From: JAHEDT01 sp963825615 | GTDB lineage: Bacteria > Desulfobacterota > Desulfuromonadia > Desulfuromonadales > BM103 | Length of the DNA: 64,000 nt | Reading direction: 5' to 3' | Assembly (NCBI GenBank): GCA_963825615.1 | Contig: CAWGTV010000006.1 | Coordinates: forward strand, 310,001-374,000 | Part shown: one piece after another, positions 53,632 to 63,933 of the stretch | Position numbering within the stretch: the stretch's first letter is position 1 | How the letters are laid out: every line of letters starts with the position of its first letter | The notes under the pieces: generated by a model | Databases searched by the model: none | What the model was told of the DNA's origin: nothing | The model's input: the letters and a program-made list of their open reading frames with translations, nothing else | Translations under genes and position numbers: made by a program

Positions 53632-54619
53632 ATGAAAGCAGTATTAATGGATGGCTTCGGTGGTCTTGACGTTCTGAAAGTCGGCGACGTTGACAAGCCG
53701 GCACCCAAAGAAGGCGAAGTTCTGGTCAAGGTGGTCGCCACCTCGATCAACCGTCCCGACCTGGTCCAGCGCGAAGGCAAGTACCCGCCCCCTCCCGGCG
53801 ATTCGGAAATCCTCGGCCTCGAAGTGTCCGGCACCATCGCCGAACTCGGGCCGGGCGTTATCCGGGTGGAAAGTCGGCGACCGTGTCATCTCCCTGGTCG
53901 GGGGTGGCGGCTATGCCGAGTATGCCGTAGCCTACGCCAGCCACCTGATGCACATCCCCGACAGCGTGAGTTTTGAGGAGGCTGCCTGCATCTGCGAATC
54001 CTACATCACGGCATTCCTCAACGTCTTCATGATCGGCGGCTTCCAGAATGGCCAGACAGCCATCCTGCACGGCGGCGGCGGCGGCGTCAACACGGCCGCC
54101 ATCCAGCTCTGCAAGGCGCTGACTCCAGACAGCAAACTGATCGTCACCGCCCATCCGTCGAAGATGGACCGGGTCAGCGAGCTCGGTGCCGACCTGGTGA
54201 TCAACTTCCTCGAGAATCCCGATTTCACTGAAATCGTCAAGGAGTACACCAAGAAGAAAGGGGTCGATCTGGTCCTCGACCATGTCGGCGCCAAGTACCT
54301 CGCCCCCAACATGAACTCCCTCGGCTACAAGGGCAAGCTGGTCGTCATCGGCGTGATTTCCGGCATCAAGGCGGAACTCAACCTCGCCCTGATGATGGTC
54401 AAGCGTCAGCAGATCATCGGTTCGGTGCTGCGCTCCAGGCCCGTCCCGGAGAAAGCCGAGATCGTCGCCGAGTTCACCAGGCGGGCCCTGCCGAAATTCG
54501 CCGACCGCACCATCGTGCCGATTATCGAAAAGGTCTTCTCCATCGACCAGGTGGTCGAAGCCCATCGCATGATGGAAGAGGACCAGCATTTCGGCAAAAT
54601 CGTGCTGACAATCGCCTGA
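53632..54619 (+). CDS. Quinone oxidoreductase-like zinc-free alcohol dehydrogenase family protein, one frameshift
   Basis: A 328-residue (corrected) MDR-family reductase. It starts MKAVLMDGFGGLDVLKVGDV and INRPDLVQREGKYPPPPGDS is typical of NADPH:quinone reductase/TP53I3-like proteins; the nucleotide site is ILHGGGGGVNTAAIQLCKAL. No zinc-binding Cys/His set is seen. An extra G near 53867 breaks the frame between AELGPGV and KVGDRVISLVGGGGYAEYAV. The physiological acceptor is unknown. Confidence 0.9.
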
Positions 54620-54644
54620 AGGACAATGGTGCCCTGAAACCCTC

Positions 54645-55178
54645 ATGCGTGCGGATTGTGCCCTGAACATCATCCTGATCGGCATGCCTGGCGCCGGCAA
54701 AAGTACCGTGGGCGTACTTTTGGCCAAGCGCCTCGGCTACCAGTTCATCGACACGGACCTGCTGCTGCAGACCAGGCAGCATTGCCGCCTCCAGCAGATC
54801 ATCGCCCGGGATGGTTTGGCCACCTTCAAGCAGCTCGAGGAAGACGTCCTCTGCAGCCTCGAAACGTCACACAGCGTGGTTGCCACCGGCGGTTCGGCGG
54901 TGTACAGTGAGCGGGCCATGGCGCGCCTGAAGCAGCTCGGACAGCTGGTTTTCATCGACATCCCGCTGGGCGAACTGCTGAACCGGGTGAACGATATGGA
55001 CAGCCGGGGGCTGGTGATCGGGCCGGACGAGACCTACGAGGATCTTTACCGCGAACGGCAGCCGCTCTATAAAAAGTATGCCGAGGTGACGATTGCCGGC
55101 GGCGGATTGACGGTTGAGGCCATTGCAGCGGCGATCGAACAATCGGTGTGTGGGCAAGCCGAATTTAGCGAAGATTGA
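54645..55178 (+). CDS. aroK: Shikimate kinase
   Basis: A 177-residue P-loop kinase, ATP-binding motif ILIGMPGAGKSTVGVLLAKR, with FIDTDLLLQ supplying the shikimate-binding Asp and DSRGLV near the lid. The glycine-rich GGG substrate loop is VVATGGSAVY, with Ser in place of the third Gly. Family assignment is good; the Ser change and IIARDGLATFKQLEEDVL are shared with some homologues outside the shikimate pathway, so substrate is not certain. It is followed seven bases later by a PilZ gene. Confidence 0.82.
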   Translation: MRADCALNIILIGMPGAGKSTVGVLLAKRLGYQFIDTDLLLQTRQHCRLQQIIARDGLATFKQLEEDVLCSLETSHSVVATGGSAVYSERAMARLKQLGQLVFIDIPLGELLNRVNDMDSRGLVIGPDETYEDLYRERQPLYKKYAEVTIAGGGLTVEAIAAAIEQSVCGQAEFSED

Positions 55179-55184
55179 AACGAT

Positions 55185-55910
55185 ATGTCTTACGGAAAAT
55201 ATTTCAACAAGGGACAGAAGGTTTTCCTCAAGCGCATTTTTGTCGGCGAGGAACGAACCGCTTTGGACACCATCACCGGCTATGCCATGCTCAGCCAGCC
55301 GATGCAGCTCGACCTGGCACTCCCCTACGGTTGCGATGCTGCGGATTCCTACCCTTTCGAAGCGGGGATGACATTCGAGGTACTGACCGACCACAGAGGG
55401 ATGGGACTGCGCCTGGTGGCGTCTTTTACCGAGCGCATCAGCAGTCAGGACATTCGCCTGCAGTTCGAGGGGAATCTCGAGTTCATTTCACGACGCATCT
55501 ACAAACGGGTAGACGTCAATGCCTGGGTCGGGATTCAGCGCAGCAGCGGCAACCTGGCGCAAATGCGTCAGCTCTGGGATGAGAACCTGAAGAAGATCAA
55601 GGCGGGAGTTTCCGCGGCAGAGCTGACCGAATTCAAGAAAAACCTGATCAACCTGGCCGGCGGCGGCATGCGTCTGCCGTTGCAGACCCCGGTCGAGATG
55701 GCTGAGCTGGTACTGGTCTACCTTTCCATCGGCGACAAGCAGGGGATTATCTGTGCCCTGGCTGAAGCCGTCTGGCTTGGCCCCGTACAGGACGACAACC
55801 GGCAGCAGGTCGGCCTGCGTTTTCTCAACATCCTCGAGGAAGACCAGAGGCGCATAGACAGCGTGGTCAATGGACTCCTCGAGCGCCTCGGCAAGGCCGA
55901 CAGAGGGTAA
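55185..55910 (+). CDS. PilZ-domain protein with YcgR-like N-terminal domain
   Basis: A 241-residue protein: an N-terminal YcgR-like beta domain (about 1-105), then a PilZ domain beginning with the c-di-GMP motif FISRRIYKRVDVNAW and containing NLAGGGMRLPL in place of D/NxSxxG. It should bind c-di-GMP. About 35 residues between the motifs (ENLKKIKAGVSAAELTEFKK) form a helical insert that lengthens the domain. The output is unknown, perhaps motility or pilus function given the PilT-like ATPase at 48.8 kb. Convergent with algH. Confidence 0.88.
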   Translation: MSYGKYFNKGQKVFLKRIFVGEERTALDTITGYAMLSQPMQLDLALPYGCDAADSYPFEAGMTFEVLTDHRGMGLRLVASFTERISSQDIRLQFEGNLEFISRRIYKRVDVNAWVGIQRSSGNLAQMRQLWDENLKKIKAGVSAAELTEFKKNLINLAGGGMRLPLQTPVEMAELVLVYLSIGDKQGIICALAEAVWLGPVQDDNRQQVGLRFLNILEEDQRRIDSVVNGLLERLGKADRG

Positions 55911-55914
55911 CCGT

Positions 55915-56515
55915 TCACTTCTGCTCGGTCAGCTGCATATGCAGGCTTTCCCAGAGCTGCTCCCCCCCGGCCGCAAAAACGCTCTCTTCATCAGCCGGCA
56001 GCACCTGCCAGTCGCCGCGCTGCATTTCAAGGTCCAGCTGTCCTGGCGCCCAACCGGTATAGCCGATAAAGGGACGCCAGGCGATGACTTCCGTGGCAAA
56101 ATCCGGCCACTCGTTCAGAACGCCAACCCCGGTCACATAAAGGCTACCGAGCACTTCGTCGGCCGGCTCCGGCGGGTGATTGCGAACCTTGACCAGGGCA
56201 AGCAGGGTCTGCGCTTCGACCGGCCCGCCATAGGACAGGGTGACACCCTGCCCGATCAATCTCGAATTCTCCGGGAGAATTTTTTCCAGGGCCAGGCTGC
56301 TGGTACGGTTGACGACCAGGCCGGCAGAGCCCTGAGCATCATGCTGGATCAGCAGGATCACACCCCGGTGGAAACGCGGGTCAACCAGCTTCTCAGCCGC
56401 AACGAGAAACATCCCCTTGTCCGGAGCAAAGGCATGCACCGGCCCTGCTCCGGAGAGCCCCAAAAACGCGAGCGCCAGCAGGACCGCAGTACAGGTATTT
56501 CCACCTCAGAATCAT
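55915..56515 (-). CDS. algH: YqgE/AlgH family protein with signal peptide, one frameshift
   Basis: A 199-residue (corrected) UPF0301 protein: PDKGMFLVAAEKLVDPRFHR at the start of the domain, LIQHDAQGSAGLVVNRTSS and the late FIGYTGWAPGQLDLEMQRGDW are all characteristic. Most AlgH proteins are cytoplasmic, but here a signal peptide precedes (TAVLLALAFLGLSGAGPVHA) once an extra base near 56490 is removed, with ATG 56515 and GAGGAGGG upstream. The ATG overlaps the mltA stop. Its molecular role is not established. Confidence 0.85.
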
Positions 56516-57694
56516 TTTGTTCCCTCCTCACGGGGCAGCAGCACCCAGAACCTCGCGGGTTGTTTCATGCGCCCGGCCTGGACTCCGGCCTGGTCACCCA
56601 TCCCCCAGAAAAAATCACCACGGATTCTCCCCTTGATCGCCCCGCCGGTATCCTGGGCCATCATCAAGCGTTGCAGCGGCTGGTCGCTGTTCGGCCAGGT
56701 CGTCTCGACAAAGACCGGTGCACCGAGCGGGATGTAGCGGCGATCGACAGCCAGGCTGCGCCCTGGCGTCAAGGGCACGCCCAACGCCCCGGGAGGGCTC
56801 TGCACATCGCCAGGCAGCTCCCTGAAAAAGACGTAACTCGGGTTCTGGTTGAGCAGGTTGTCGACCTCCTGCGGATTGTTCATGGCCCAGGCCCGGATAT
56901 TCTGCATCGACATCTGGTCGCGGGTCATGGCGCCGCGATCGAGCAGGTATTTGCCGATCGACTTGTAGGGATGACCGTTCTGGTCGGCGTAATTGACCAT
57001 GACCCGTTCGCCGTTATCGAGCAGTATGCGACCGGAGCCCTGGATCTGCAGAAAAAACAGCTCAACGGGGTCGGCGACCCAGAACAGCTCCTGGCCGGCC
57101 AATGGCCGAGTCTGGCCGTCGATATCGCCACGGCCCCAGTAAGGGATGACCCGGTGACCTTCGACCCGGCCACGCAGGCGGTAATTAGCCGAGATCGGGA
57201 TAGACTTCACTCAAGTCGATCACCAGCAAATCGTCCGGACGACGATAGAGCGGGTAGGGATAAGCCGCCGAAGCCGTGCGACTCCCCTTCAGGTCGGGGA
57301 CATAGTAGCCGGTCAGCAACCCTTCGGTTTCACCGTTCGACTGGCGAACCTGGTGCGGCACGAAGTTGCTCTCGAAGAAAGCCCGGACTTCGGCCTCTGA
57401 GCCATGTTCCACGGCAGTCGCCGCCAGGCAGGCGGCCTGCCATTGCGGGCGCAGCCGCAGGGCCGAGCAGCTTTTCAGCAGGGCGCCCAGGGCCAGGCTC
57501 GGGTCATCCTTCTGCCAGCCGGAAACGTCCTGCCAGGAGACCGCCTGCAGGACCGGAACCTCTGCCTCGACAACCGGCTCTTCAGCGACCGGCTCCTTGA
57601 TGACAGGGCCTTCAACAATCGGAACGGCCGGCGGCCGCGCGCAGCCCGCCAAAAGCAGCAGACCGACAAGTATCAGCCAACGGGATTTACTCAT
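56512..57694 (-). CDS. mltA: Membrane-bound lytic murein transglycosylase A, one frameshift
   Basis: A 393-residue (corrected) lipoprotein (LVGLLLLAGC) that cleaves peptidoglycan glycan strands. The MltA domain includes FVPHQVRQSNGETEGLLTGY and VELFFLQIQGSGRILLDNGE; the 3D domain carries the catalytic Asp in MMAQDTGGAIKGRIRGDFFW. An extra G near 57187 splits the frame at DLSEVYPDLANYRLRG. ATG 57694 fits the signal peptide; a 46-codon open extension upstream lacks a ribosome site. Coupled to algH by ATGA. Confidence 0.9.
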
Positions 57695-57781
57695 AATGAC
57701 TTTATCTTTTCCTAGGGCTCTCAGCCCTCTGTAACGACGACCTGTAAACATACTGGAGTTTTCTGCAAAAACAAGTGGCAT

Positions 57782-57820
57782 GCTGTAAAGCTTTTTAAGA
57801 GTTAAGCTTAGCTTTACAGC
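57782..57820 (-). terminator. Perfect inverted repeat after priA
   Basis: GCTGTAAAGCT (57782-57792) and AGCTTTACAGC (57810-57820) are perfect 11-bp arms with a 17-bp loop that itself contains TTAAGAGTTAA. It begins nine bases after the priA stop on the minus strand. A T-run is not immediate, so terminator or protein-binding site are both possible. Confidence 0.55.
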
Positions 57821-57828
57821 CGTTTTCA

Positions 57829-60049
57829 TCAAAACATATCGACCGGGTCGACATCAACCGTAAGCACGACACCCGCCGGCATATGTGGGCGCAGCCGACT
57901 CAATTGATCAATTTGCCGACGCAAAGGCTCACGCTGCCTCCCCTTAAGCAGGAGCTGTATCCGGTGCCGGTTGCGCAGGCGCGGCAGCAGGCACGGAGCC
58001 GGCCCAAGGACTTCTACCTCAGCCCCGCCACCGGCAAGATCAGCAGCAAGTTGATCTGCGGCCCTGCGAACCCTGTTTTCGTCATTGCCACTTAAGACCA
58101 GGTTGACCAGGTGACCGAAGGGCGGATAGGCCAACGCCTGGCGCTGGGCAAGCTCCACAGCAGCAAACCCCTGGTAATCGTGCCGAGTGACAAAATCCAG
58201 GGCATAATTATCGACGGCATAGGTCTGGATCATCACCCGGCCGGGCCGCTCGCCTCGCCCGGCCCGGCCGGCGACCTGGCTGAGCAGCGAGAAGACCCGC
58301 TCGGCGCTGCGGAAGTCCGGCAGGTTGAGGGCCGTGTCGGCATTGAGCACCCCAACCAGAGTGACTGCGGCGAAATCATGCCCCTTGGCGATCATCTGGG
58401 TACCGATCAGGACATCGATCTCGCCGGCCGACATCTGCTGCCACCAGGCGATGGTGGGCACCCTTGCGGCTGGTGGTGTCACGGTCCATGCGTGCAACCC
58501 GGGCGTCGGGAAAGTTCTGCCGGATCTCCTCCTCGAGCCGTTCGGTCCCCATACCTTCAGGAAGCAGTCCGATGCCGCTGCAGCGATCACACTTCTCCGG
58601 CGGACGCTGGTGGAAATCGCAGTAATGACAGCGCAAGGAACGCTGCACCTGGGAATAGGTCAGGGTAATATCACAGTTCGGGCAACGCAGCGTCGCGCCG
58701 CAATCGTGGCAGAGCAGAAATGGTGCATAGCCCCTGCGGTTGAGCAGCAGCAGGGCTTGTTCACCGCCTTGCAGGGCCGCCGCCAGCGCGGCCTGCAGCG
58801 GCGCGCTCAACAGCCCCGCCCCCTCATGTTGGGCCAGGTCGATCAATTCGACTCCGGGCAGCGGCCGCTCAGCGGTGCGTTCCGGCAGTTGCAGGTAAGC
58901 CAGGTGGCCGTCCATGGCGCGTTGATAGGTTGACAGCGCCGGGGTTGCGCTTCCCAGCAAGACCACGGCGTCGTCCATCTGGCCACGCAACAGCGCCAGG
59001 TCGCGGGCGTTGTAACGAAAGCCCTCCGACTGCTTGTAGCTGCCGTCATGCTCTTCATCGACAACGATCAGCCCCAGCTGCGACAAGGGAGCGAACACCG
59101 CGGAACGCGCGCCGATCACCACATCGACTGCGCCCCGCGCCACCTGTCTCCAGGCATCGTAGCGTTCTCCTTCGGACAACCCGGAATGCAGCACAGCCAG
59201 GCGCACATTGCGTTTCTGGAACCAGCTGCGGAAGCGGGCGATCAGTTGCGGTGTCAGGGCGATTTCCGGGACCAGGACCATAGCCTTGCGCCCCTGCTCC
59301 AGGGTTGCTGCAACCGCCCGTAGGTAGACCTCGGTCTTGCCGCTGCCGGTCACCCCGTGCAAAAGGCAGGGGTGAAAGACGGGCGGGCCATGCAGGACAC
59401 CGATGATATGGTTGACCGCCTGTTGCTGGGCAGGATTGAGTTGCACGGCATGGTGAACATCGACGGCGATCTCGGCAAATGGATCACGACACCGCTCAAT
59501 GTCTTGAACCTCCAGGAAACCCAGCGCCACCAAACGCTGCAGGGCGGCGTATGGCGCGGCAAAACGCTGCGTCAAAAGGCTCAGGCCGACAGGTTCGGCA
59601 GAGCGGATGAACGCGAGGATATCGCGCTGGCGCGCACCTTGTGGTTGATCATTACGGCTGATCGCCCGGTACTGTTTGTCGCGCAGGACCGCCGGCTTGC
59701 TGTCCGGAGCCGACAGCCCGGCCGGCAGCGCCGTTCTCACTGCTTCTCCGGGAGGATAGGCATAGTAACGTGCGGCGCGCAGATAAAATGCGGCCTGCCG
59801 AGCGTGGAACAGGGGGTGAGGGTCGATGACTTCGAGGATCTCCTTGAGTGGTGTCTCACCAACGGTTGTCCAGCCCATGACGTAACCAACGACGTGTCGG
59901 CGGCCAAGCGGGACCCTGACCCGGCTGCCGATCCGCACCTGCTCTGCCAAGGCTGCCGGGATTGCGTAGCTGAGGATTTTATCGAGCGGGGCAACGACCG
60001 CAATCTCTGCGGCCTTCACCTGTTGCGTTATCGTCGTCACGTTAGGCAA
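57829..60049 (-). CDS. priA: Primosomal replication helicase PriA, one frameshift
   Basis: A 739-residue (corrected) helicase that restarts stalled replication forks. Walker A lies in LLHGVTGSGKTEVYL, the DEEH box in LIVVDEEHDGSYKQ, and the eight zinc cysteines in CHDCGATLRCPNCDITLTY and CHYCDFHQRPPEKCDRCSG. An extra C near 58466 shifts the frame after DTTSRKGAHH; the helicase C-lobe (GEIDVLIGTQMIAKGHDF, SQVAGRAGRGERPG) follows in the next frame. Start MPNVTTITQQVKAAEIAVV at 60049 with no strong ribosome site. Confidence 0.93.
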
Positions 60050-60098
60050 GTCCCTGGGCTAGCGAAGATTTAACACGAAAGCGCAATGGACCGAAGAA

Positions 60099-60139
60099 AG
60101 GCGCAAAGGGGTGCCTTTAAAGGTGTAACCTTTGCGCCT
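60099..60139. other. Nested palindromes between fprA and priA
   Basis: AGGCGCAAAGG (60099-60109) and CCTTTGCGCCT (60129-60139) are perfect 11-bp arms; between them is the palindrome CCTTTAAAGG (60114-60123). The element lies 50 bp upstream of priA and 88 bp downstream of fprA on the minus strand, so it could end the fprA transcript or act as a binding site. Confidence 0.5.
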
Positions 60140-60226
60140 GGATTGGTTTTTCCTGGCGTCTTTACGTTCGAATTGTTCCCGCGACAAACCATTCACAGCT
60201 TTTTAGCTTAAAGTTTGCGGCTTTCC

Positions 60227-61430
60227 TCATGCCGTTTCCGGCCCGACCACCTGAGCAGCAAGCTGGCTGGCAAATTCATGGCACTCGCGCAGATTGTCTT
60301 CGGTCGGCGTGAACCGCAGCGTCAACCCCGGGACCGGCAGCTTGAAGCGCAGCCCGCGTAAACGCTCTTCGACCAGTTTGACGGCTTCACCACTCCAGCC
60401 AAAGGACCCGAACGCAGCGGCGATCTTTGGCCTTGGGTGTCACCAGGGAGAAGAGGGACAGGGCATGCCAGGCTTGCGGTGGCGCATCGCGGTTGATCGT
60501 CGCCGTCCCGACCAGGATCAGGTCGGCCAGTTCCAGTTCATCGCGCAGGTCGCTGTCACGCATTTCGCACATGCGCAGCACGACGACGTTGAAGTTGTGC
60601 GTCTCCAGCTCCTGCCTGATGGCAGCGGCCATGCTGTGCGTGTTGCCGTGCGAAGAGAGGGTCAGCATCAGGGCCCGGGGCTTCGGCTGCTTGGGCGGCA
60701 GCGCCGACCAGCGCCGGTAGGAATCGACCACGGCCCGTGGATCGATGCGCCGGATCGGCCCGTGGGAAGGGCAGATCATCTTCAGCTCCAGGGCATCGAC
60801 CTTGGCAACCGCGTCGCGCACCTTGTCCTTGAAAGGGCGCATGATGCAGTCGAAGTAGAAATGAAAATCCTTGGAGAAGTCGGGGATTTCATCGTCGAAC
60901 AGCTTGCTTGCACAGTAATGGGCGCCAAATGCATCGCAGGGGAAGAGGATGGCGTCCTCGACCAGGTAAGTGAACATGGTGTCCGGCCAGTGCAGGTAAG
61001 GGGCCAGGATAAAACGCAGGGTCCGGCCGCCCAGGTCAATCTCTTCACCATCACTGACCACGTGCGCGTTGAAAGGCCGGTTCAGCAGCTGGCTGAGAAA
61101 ATTCTGGGCCGGGCGGGTACAGTATACCGGCAGGTCAGGACGCTTTTCCAGCAGGCGGGCGAGGGCCCCGGAATGGTCCGGCTCGGTATGGCTGATGACC
61201 ACCAGGTCGATCTTGTCGAGGCCGACGGCATCCTCGACCTTGGCCAGGAATTCATCGGTAAAGGGGGCTTTGACGGTATCGATCAAGGCGGTTTTCTGCG
61301 CACCGCGGACAACGTAAGCATTATAGGTCGTGCCATTGTGAGTCGGGAAAAGTTCATCAAAAATCTTCAGGTCCGGATGCTTGACGCCGACCCAGGACAC
61401 ATTGCTGGTGACCTCCTGATATTGCTCCAT
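60227..61430 (-). CDS. fprA: Flavodiiron protein (FprA), one frameshift
   Basis: A 400-residue (corrected) A-type flavoprotein that reduces oxygen or nitric oxide in anaerobes. The metallo-beta-lactamase-like domain provides the diiron ligands HTEPDHSG (His81, Glu83, Asp85, His86), with further ligands in LHWPDTMFTY, FPCDAFGAHYC and CPSHGPI. The flavodoxin domain begins ALMLTLSSHGNTHSMA. An extra base near 60430 interrupts the last 70 residues, which continue as IAAAFGSFGWSGEAVKLVEE to a TGA at 60229-60227. The protein likely gives oxygen protection alongside the caa3 oxidase. Confidence 0.92.
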
Positions 61431-61554
61431 AACGTGTATCGCCTTTCCTTTTCTGTATTGATCCCTTTATAATCGATGCATCATGCAAGCTCTAAAGATA
61501 ATACAACCCGTATTCATCTGGCAACCGTCGCCCGCAAACGATTGGCAGGTTGGC

Positions 61555-62430
61555 ATGAGCTTTTCTTATCGACACCACCCAAGGTTGAGCAGGCGGCGCT
61601 TTCTGTCCCTCGGCATGTTCGGCATCGCTGGCGCCCTGGCCGCCGACACCGCCTGGTATGAGCCGCAGGCGCTGCAGGTGGAGAGCCACGTCCTGCCCTC
61701 CGAACATCCTGGCGGGCGGGTCCGCCTGGTTCAGGTCAGCGATCTCCACCTGAGCAGCTTCAACAGTTACTTCGCCAAGGTCGCCAATCAGGTTGCGGCA
61801 CTGCAGCCGGACCTGATCATCCTGACCGGCGACTACCTCGAAGAAGAGCGCAATATTCGCGGGGTCTTAAGCTTCCTCCGGGAGCTGAAGGCGGCTCACG
61901 GAATCTACGCCGTACAGGGCAACTGGGAATACTGGTCACGCCTGGAGGGGGAGAACCTGCGTCGGCATTTTGCCGGGGTCGGGGTGAAGCTGCTGATCAA
62001 CGAGCGCGCCGACCTGGAGATCAATGGCCGCGCCCTGTCCATTCTCGGCCTGGACTATCCCTCGTCGACAGATCATCTGCACCAGCTGCAGCAGAACCTC
62101 GACCCGCGTCACTTCAACCTGCTGTTATCTCACGTTCCGGCCTTTGCCCATGAACAGCTCAATGAACGGATCAGCCTGATCCTGAGCGGACACACGCACG
62201 GCGGCCAGGTCCGTCTGCCGTACCTGCCGCCGTTTTACCTGCCGCGTTATTCCGGCCGTTTCGTGTCCGGCTTCTACCAGGTCAGCCAGCACCGGATTCC
62301 CCTGTATGTCAGTCGTGGGGTCGGTACCAGCGTTCTGCCCTTAAGGTTTCTCTGTCGCCCGGAGATTACCGTATTCGATCTCGGCAACCCGCTCCTCACA
62401 CAGAGTCCAGAAAGCTCTGCAAACGTTTGA
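61555..62430 (+). CDS. YkuE-like metallophosphoesterase with Tat-type signal
   Basis: About 291 residues. The twin-arginine-type signal (RLSRRRFLSLGMFGIAGALA) is followed by a calcineurin-like phosphoesterase domain: VSDLHLSSF, LIILTGDYLEE, AVQGNWEYW (the usual GNHE/GNHD with His replaced by Trp), LLLSHVPAF and ILSGHTHGGQ. Such proteins include lipid A or lipid-pyrophosphate phosphatases and YkuE. ATG 61555 was preferred over ATG 61483 because the Tat signal starts nearer. It overlaps the end of the convergent aroF gene by 35 bp. Confidence 0.85.
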   Translation: MSFSYRHHPRLSRRRFLSLGMFGIAGALAADTAWYEPQALQVESHVLPSEHPGGRVRLVQVSDLHLSSFNSYFAKVANQVAALQPDLIILTGDYLEEERNIRGVLSFLRELKAAHGIYAVQGNWEYWSRLEGENLRRHFAGVGVKLLINERADLEINGRALSILGLDYPSSTDHLHQLQQNLDPRHFNLLLSHVPAFAHEQLNERISLILSGHTHGGQVRLPYLPPFYLPRYSGRFVSGFYQVSQHRIPLYVSRGVGTSVLPLRFLCRPEITVFDLGNPLLTQSPESSANV

Positions 62431-63410
62431 GTTCGGCGACCAACTTGGCGAAACCTTCAGGGGTGAGACTCTGCGCACCGTCGCACAGGGCCCGATCCGG
62501 ATCCGGATGGACTTCGACCATGACCCCGTGGGCACCGACCACGATCGCCGCCTTGGCCATCGGCCCGACCAGGCTGCGCCGTCCGGTCGCGTGACTGGGA
62601 TCGACCACGATCGGCAGGTGGCTCATTTCACGGATCAGGGGAACAATGCTCAGGTCCAGAGTGTTGCGGGTGGCCCGTTCGAAAGTCCGGATGCCTCGCT
62701 CGCAGAGGATGACATTGGGATTGCCTTCAGCGAGGATATATTCGGCCGCGGAGAGAAATTCCTCGATGGTGGCACTCATGCCGCGCTTGAGCAGGACCGG
62801 GTGACCGGTCTTGCCAACCTCCTTGAGCAGATCGAAGTTCTGCATGTTGCGGGCACCGACCTGCAGGACATCCGCATAGCGGCAGATCGATTTCCAGCTG
62901 TTCGATGCGCATGACCTCGGTAATCACCGGCAACCCCTCAGCATCACCGGCCTGGCGCAGGTATTTCAGACCCTCGATCCCAAGCCCCTGAAAGCTGTGC
63001 GGCCCGGTGCGCGGCTTGAACGCACCGCCACGCAGCATCTGGGCACCGTTTTCCTTGACCAGGCGCGCAGCAGCCAGCATCTGCGCCTCGCTCTCCACCG
63101 TGCAAGGGCCGGCGATCAGCACCGGCGGCTGGCCATCGCCGAACTTGACGCCGCCGGCTTCGACCACCGAGGATTCGGGATGAAAGTCACGAGAAACCAA
63201 CTTGTAGGGTTTGCTGACGTGGATGACTTCGCGCACCCCGGGAAGTTCGCGGATCGTCGTGTCATCAACGTAGCCCTGGTTGCCAAGGACGCCGATGGCC
63301 GTGCGCAAACTGCCGGGGATCGGCTCGGCAATCAGCCCCATGGCAACCACAGCATCGGTAACCGCCTGGACCTGTTCATCCGTTGCCGTATGATGCATAA
63401 CTATCAACAT
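62396..63410 (-). CDS. aroF: 3-deoxy-7-phosphoheptulonate synthase (type I-beta), one frameshift
   Basis: A 337-residue (corrected) DAHP synthase, first step of aromatic amino acid synthesis. An N-terminal ferredoxin-like regulatory domain (about 1-70) precedes the barrel: PVLIAGPCTVES, MLRGGAFKPRTGPHSFQGLG, VGARNMQNFDLL, VLLKRGMSATIEEFL and VVDPSHATGRRS. This is the Thermotoga-type AroF, usually feedback-inhibited through the N-terminal domain. An extra G near 62890 breaks the frame at EQLEAICRYAD. ATG 63410 follows AAGGAG. Confidence 0.93.
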
Positions 63411-63588
63411 AGGAAAACTCCTTAAACAAGTTCAAGAACGTGTCTTTTCGTACCGGCCAGCATAACTGATTCAGATTACTTGTGCCGAGAGATGTTTTCA
63501 AGCTCTTTCCCGGTTTCCACACTTGGCGCGGAAGATAATTTTCGCTATGCTGTGCAAACCTTCTCGAGAAGATGGCCAAGGAGACAAG

Positions 63589-63933
63589 ATGAAGCGCACA
63601 TTGCTGGTCACCGCTGTCATCACTGTGCTGAGCCTGTCGGTTATGGCGTTTGGCAGCCCGGCAATAGATGACGGCCAGGCGCGCAAGCTGATCAACTCCC
63701 AGGGGTGCAAAGCCTGTCACGCCCTGGAAGCACACGGAGGAACGGCAGCGCCTAGCTTCGAAGCGATGCGCGCCACGCTCTCCCGCACGGAGATCCGCCT
63801 CCAGCTTATCAATCCTGAGCACCGTCACGGCAAAGGCAGAATCGCGGACTTCAGCAACCTTACTGCGGCGGAGGTCGACGCGCTGGTCGTCTTCATCAAA
63901 CCGGAACCATCACTTGGTGGGACTTCAAACTAG
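63589..63933 (+). CDS. Small secreted monoheme cytochrome c
   Basis: A 114-residue protein with a signal peptide (RTLLVTAVITVLSLSVMAFG) and one heme site (INSQGCKACHALEAHGG). No obvious Met ligand follows in the usual place, but His (NPEHRHGKGRI) is available. The C-terminus (FSNLTAAEVDALVVFIK) has the last helix of class I cytochromes. ATG 63589 has an excellent AAGGAG site. It could shuttle electrons in the periplasm; partners are not indicated. Confidence 0.85.
   Translation: MKRTLLVTAVITVLSLSVMAFGSPAIDDGQARKLINSQGCKACHALEAHGGTAAPSFEAMRATLSRTEIRLQLINPEHRHGKGRIADFSNLTAAEVDALVVFIKPEPSLGGTSN

Noticed and set aside
55870..57600. A 576-codon plus-strand frame across algH and mltA
   Set aside because: Antisense to two recognised genes, low-complexity Arg/Pro-rich end, no domain.
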